Part shown: piece after piece, positions 9,561-13,818 of the stretch | Layout of the letters: every line of letters starts with the position of its first letter | Position numbering within the stretch: position 1 is the stretch's first letter | Assembly: GCA_023428295.1 (NCBI GenBank) | Contig: JAEYYV010000046.1 | Coordinates: forward strand, 1 to 13,818 | Reading direction: 5' to 3' | Length of the DNA stretch: 13,818 nt | Source of the DNA: Pseudomonadota bacterium | GTDB taxonomy: Bacteria; Myxococcota_A; Polyangia; Haliangiales; Haliangiaceae | Position numbers and translations under genes: made by a program | Notes under the pieces: model-generated | What the model was told of the DNA's origin: nothing | Seen by the model: the letters and a program-made list of their open reading frames with translations, nothing else | Databases searched by the model: none

Positions 9561-10592
9561 GTGCGTTGGTTTCTCCTTCTCTTCCTCCTCGGCTGTGGCG
9601 ACGACGGCGCAGCTCCTCACCAGGACGCAGCACCCGTCGATGCTCGCCCCGACTCCACCGCGATCGACGCGCTGCCCTCGGGCTGCGACTACGTCGAGAG
9701 TGCTGACCTGAACAACGACACGACGGGCGCCGGCACCGCCGAGGTCACGAACGTCGGCTTCGACGGCACCCGCCGCACGATCTGCGGCTCGTTCTCGCAC
9801 GAGCACTTCGACGGCGACATCACCGTCGATGTCGACGCGTTCCACGTCGAGCTCCGCGACGAGATGATCATCCGTCTCGAGGCCAACGCGGCGAGCATCG
9901 AGCTCGCGGGCGTCGATGTCTACCAAGGCGCCTCGTTCAACACGCTCGCCACCACGGCCACCTGGTACGGCGATCACGGGGTCACCGCGATCAAGCTTCC
10001 TGCGGGCACCTACGAGCTACTGCCGTACGCCCTCAACAGCACGGCGATCGCCTCGACGGTGGACTACCGCGTGACGATCACGGCCGACGATGCGTCGCGC
10101 TGTGTCCCGGTCACGACCGGCGGCATCCTCGAAGCAAACGACGGCGACGCCAACACGGGCAACGACGTCTACGCCGTCCCGAGCGGCGCACCGATCGCGC
10201 TCACGGCCGACACCACCGACGCGCCCGAGCCTGCAGGTACGGTCGCGCCCGGAACACCCGTGCGGATCGCGGGCTCCCTCGCCGACGTCGCCGTGGCCGA
10301 TCAGTACGAGGACCGCGACACGTTCGCGTTCGAGGTCCCGAATGGCGCGAACGAGCTGACGGTGCTGCTCGATTGGGAAGCCGGTGCGGGCAACCTCGAC
10401 TTCATGCTCTTCGAGGGCGCGAACATCGTCCCCGAGACCCGCGCGATCCGTAACAACACGAGCGGTCGCGAGGAGCTGCTCTACGCGATCAAGGCCGGCG
10501 TGACGTACTCGATCATGTTCGCGGCGAAGCCAGGCGCGACGTTCCCCGTCGCGTACAACGCCACGCTGTGTAGCAACAGCTACGTTCCTTAG
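9561..10592 (+). CDS. Secreted lipoprotein with two PPC-like beta domains
   Basis: 343 residues, GTG start. The N-terminus RWFLLLFLLGC is a short lipoprotein signal peptide with lipobox LLGC (Cys12), followed by a disordered Asp/Ala/Pro linker (DDGAAPHQDAAPVDARPDS), typical of myxobacterial surface lipoproteins. Two beta-rich repeats follow. The second (about 225-340) has the pattern of bacterial pre-peptidase C-terminal (PPC) domains: DRDTFAFEVPNGANELTVLL, NLDFMLFEG, AIKAGVTYSIMF. The first (about 60-175) shows a similar order: VDAFHVELRDEMIIRLEA, GVDVYQG, IKLPAGTYELLPY. No catalytic domain is seen, so it is more likely a binding or structural protein than an enzyme. It is divergent from the PilZ gene (63 bp) and convergent with the next gene (5 bp). 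Confidence 0.85.
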   Translation: MRWFLLLFLLGCGDDGAAPHQDAAPVDARPDSTAIDALPSGCDYVESADLNNDTTGAGTAEVTNVGFDGTRRTICGSFSHEHFDGDITVDVDAFHVELRDEMIIRLEANAASIELAGVDVYQGASFNTLATTATWYGDHGVTAIKLPAGTYELLPYALNSTAIASTVDYRVTITADDASRCVPVTTGGILEANDGDANTGNDVYAVPSGAPIALTADTTDAPEPAGTVAPGTPVRIAGSLADVAVADQYEDRDTFAFEVPNGANELTVLLDWEAGAGNLDFMLFEGANIVPETRAIRNNTSGREELLYAIKAGVTYSIMFAAKPGATFPVAYNATLCSNSYVP

Positions 10593-10597
10593 CCGTC

Positions 10598-11404
10598 CTA
10601 GCCGTCGACGAGGACGGGCACGTCCAGCTGCGCGCCGAGCGCGAGCATGCGAAGGAACGCGGCCAGCTGCTCGATGTCTGGATCGGACTCGGTCGGCAGG
10701 TACGACCGCGCGAGCGCCTTGGCGCGACCGGGGCCGTCCTTGAGCAAGTGCAGATCCGTGTCGTGCGGGATCACGCCGAGGAAGAGCGAGATCATCAGCG
10801 AGTGCGTCGGTTGGAGCGTCCTGCCGACGAAGAACATCATCTGGAGCAGCGTGTCGGAGGACAGCTCGATGTGGCCTTTGCCATCCTCTGCCTCCCAGCG
10901 AACGCCGTGGGCGACGCGGCTCTCGAAGTAGGTGTTGCCAGCGGCGCGCAGCCGCGCGACAGGCTCTCCGTCCCAGCCGAACTCGCCGAGGCCGCGCACG
11001 AGGAGGGCGCCGGCGGTGCACGCGAGGTGCGTGGGCAAGCGCGCCATGAGCCATTGCTCGACGTGCTCGGGGATCGGATAGCGAATGCGTCGGTGACAGG
11101 CGAGCTCGCGCTTTAGATCGGCGGGGCACGTGGCGCAGTGATGCGTGACCTCGTCGAGGGGCTTTGCTTGATCGAGAAGATCTTGCAGCGTGACGCCGCC
11201 GCCGGTCGTGGCGCCCGCGCGTTGTGTGGTGAGCTGGATCTGGATCTCGCTCGGCGGTTTGTCGACGCCGTCGCCTTCCATGTGGGCGAGCGCAGAGCGC
11301 GCGAGGATGCGGGTGCGGTTGAGCTCCACCAGACGCTCGACGCCCAATAACTTCTGGGGCTGGCAGCCAACTGCCAGCACGTAGTCGATCGCCATGTGTG
11401 ACAT
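10598..11404 (-). CDS. Hypothetical protein with CxxC...CH cysteine cluster
   Basis: 268 residues; not recognised. ATG 11404 is chosen over ATG 11395 because GGGAGAGG (11416-11409) lies 4 bases before it. The N-terminus is MSHMAIDYVLAVGCQPQ. A central cluster HHCATCPADLKRELACHRR (His88/89, Cys90, Cys93, Cys103, His104) could bind a metal such as zinc; this is a guess from spacing, and no zinc-ribbon family is recognised. It is followed by RYPIPEHVEQWLMARLP and a C-terminal half without signal peptide or clear membrane span. Codon use is in line with its neighbours, so it does not look newly acquired. Its upstream region is shared with the divergent tRNA-Arg promoter. Confidence 0.8.
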   Translation of the reverse strand: MSHMAIDYVLAVGCQPQKLLGVERLVELNRTRILARSALAHMEGDGVDKPPSEIQIQLTTQRAGATTGGGVTLQDLLDQAKPLDEVTHHCATCPADLKRELACHRRIRYPIPEHVEQWLMARLPTHLACTAGALLVRGLGEFGWDGEPVARLRAAGNTYFESRVAHGVRWEAEDGKGHIELSSDTLLQMMFFVGRTLQPTHSLMISLFLGVIPHDTDLHLLKDGPGRAKALARSYLPTESDPDIEQLAAFLRMLALGAQLDVPVLVDG

Positions 11405-11408
11405 GCTA

Positions 11409-11416
11409 CCTCTCCC
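11409..11416 (-). promoter_or_regulatory. Ribosome binding site of the CxxC hypothetical gene
   Basis: GGGAGAGG on the minus strand, 4 bases before ATG 11404 and 13 bases before ATG 11395. It decides the start in favour of 11404 and is one of the few good Shine-Dalgarno sequences in the window. Confidence 0.6.
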
Positions 11417-11421
11417 ACGGC

Positions 11422-11450
11422 TTGTTTCTCCCCGGCGCGACGGGTAGAAA
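11422..11450 (+). promoter_or_regulatory. Candidate sigma70-type promoter of the tRNA-Arg gene
   Basis: TTGTTT (11422-11427), an exact 17-base spacer, then TAGAAA (11445-11450). The -10 matches 4 of 6 and the -35 keeps TTG. The predicted +1 at about 11457-11458 would give a 3-4 base leader before the mature tRNA 5' end. Confidence 0.5.
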
Positions 11451-11460
11451 AGGTCCGCAC

Positions 11461-11534
<74 letters not shown>

Positions 11535-11536
11535 CG

Positions 11537-12229
11537 ATGCCGAAGACGCTCGCAGAGATCGCGATCGAGGCCGGCTTGGTCACCAAGGCCAGCGCTGCAA
11601 AGGCCGGCAAAGCGGCGGACAGCAAGAAGCAGCCGCTGGTGGTCACGCTGATCAAGGACTTCGGCGTCGACGAGGTCGCGTTGATCGGAGCTCTTCGCAA
11701 GCAGACGCGAGTTCCGCTGATCGATCCGGCGGGGATCCAGATCGATCCAGAGGCGCTGCGCCAGGTGCCGGGCGGTACCTGCGCGCGGCTTCGCGTGTTG
11801 CCGATCGCGTTCCGCACCGACGGAGATACGAAGATCCTGCGCGTCGCGATGGCGGACCCGACGGACACGGCGGCGGTCGCCGAGCTGGAGCACGCGTCGC
11901 ACTGCGAGATCGAGGTCAGCGCGTTGCCGCTGTCGGCCATCGACGAGCTCATCGAGAAGGGCTACCGGCAGATCAACACGGCGGTCGTGTCGCGCGCGGG
12001 GACGTCGACCGCGACGATGTTCATCACGTCCAAGGGGTCGCTCCCGCGCGGCGTGGAGCACGATGCCGAGGTTTCGGTGACGGCCCAGATCCCGATCGCG
12101 GCGCTCCAGCAGGCGGTAGGAACGGACGACCTCGAGGCCCGATTGTCCGCTCTCGTGACGGTGCTCACCGCCAAGGGCTTGATCACCGAGGCCGAGCTGG
12201 CCGAAGCACTTCGTAAGAAGCCCGGGTGA
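11537..12229 (+). CDS. Stand-alone MshEN/GspE-N-type domain protein
   Basis: 230 residues. It matches the N-terminal domain of type II secretion/type IV pilus ATPases (GspE/PilB/MshE) but has no ATPase domain. The segments are KTLAEIAIEAGLVT (3-16), LVVTLIKDFGVDEVALIGALRKQ (34-56, the better MshEN-like helix pair), then a ferredoxin-like part with LPIAFRTDGDTKILRVAMADPTD. The C-terminus repeats the helix-pair pattern (RLSALVTVLTAKGLITEAELAEALRKK). In MshE this domain binds c-di-GMP, but the first motif here lacks the Arg-Leu-Gly start, so binding is open. Such detached domains are common in Myxococcota and their role is unclear. The ATG at 11537 keeps the conserved N-terminal helix. It has no Shine-Dalgarno and lies 2 bases after the tRNA. 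Confidence 0.85.
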   Translation: MPKTLAEIAIEAGLVTKASAAKAGKAADSKKQPLVVTLIKDFGVDEVALIGALRKQTRVPLIDPAGIQIDPEALRQVPGGTCARLRVLPIAFRTDGDTKILRVAMADPTDTAAVAELEHASHCEIEVSALPLSAIDELIEKGYRQINTAVVSRAGTSTATMFITSKGSLPRGVEHDAEVSVTAQIPIAALQQAVGTDDLEARLSALVTVLTAKGLITEAELAEALRKKPG

Positions 12230-12263
12230 GGCAACGCTGGCCTTGTAGGCTATGCTCGAAGAC

Positions 12264-12286
12264 AGGTCGTCCGTCGCCCCCGACCT
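12264..12286 (+). promoter_or_regulatory. Inverted repeat directly before the zinc-ribbon kinase start
   Basis: AGGTCG (12264-12269) and CGACCT (12281-12286) are perfect 6-bp complements with an 11-base loop, and the second arm touches the ATG. No Shine-Dalgarno is seen between them. It could be a start-proximal RNA hairpin that limits translation, or an operator. Short repeats of this kind also arise by chance in GC-rich DNA. Confidence 0.3.

Positions 12287-13818
<1,532 letters not shown>

Noticed and set aside
9498..9977. Upstream extension of the PilZ protein to an ATG at 9977
   Set aside because: It overlaps the convincing lipoprotein signal peptide and N-terminal domain on the other strand and is compositionally shadow-like.

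Overview
The window is a dense, very GC-rich piece of a bacterial chromosome with almost no intergenic space. The largest gene-free gaps are about 55-67 bases (4111-4177, 9498-9560, 11405-11460, 12230-12286), so no stretch over 300 bases lacks a gene. Two eukaryotic-like Ser/Thr kinases, a novel-STAND NTPase, a PilZ protein, a stand-alone MshEN-type domain, a cytochrome of the CxxCH...MPP type and an Asp-rich 'LLGCGDDG' lipoprotein together point to the Myxococcota (former Deltaproteobacteria), perhaps Polyangia- or Haliangium-like. That placement is an inference from gene content, not from a marker gene.

Left part, minus strand (4110 down to 1): a tightly packed cluster reads ParD-like antitoxin, then a zeta-toxin-like P-loop kinase (ATGA overlap), then, after 26 bp, a very large Ser/Thr kinase fused to an nSTAND1 NTPase that runs off the left edge. 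A perfect 7-bp inverted repeat overlaps the likely -10 box just ahead of the antitoxin, so the toxin-antitoxin pair, and possibly the STAND kinase, probably shares one autoregulated, leaderless promoter. This is the most system-like unit in the window. The STAND protein also carries a 54-bp in-frame tandem duplication.

Middle: maeB (minus; malic enzyme with a phosphotransacetylase-like regulatory domain) is divergent from a small monoheme cytochrome-like gene (plus). The cytochrome gene meets a pirin gene (minus) tail to tail with overlapping stop codons. Pirin is the second gene of a pair headed by a helical-repeat/PilZ protein (minus). That protein is divergent from a lipoprotein gene with two PPC-like beta domains (plus), which converges on a cysteine-containing protein of unknown function (minus).

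Right part, plus strand: a tRNA-Arg(CCG) with a plausible sigma70-type promoter is followed after only 2 bases by a stand-alone MshEN-domain protein, and then by a zinc-ribbon Ser/Thr kinase with one membrane span that runs off the right edge. The catalytic loop of that kinase reads HRDLRPRN, with Arg where Ser/Thr kinases normally have Lys. Several genes here lack a visible Shine-Dalgarno sequence, which suggests frequent leaderless translation or translational coupling.
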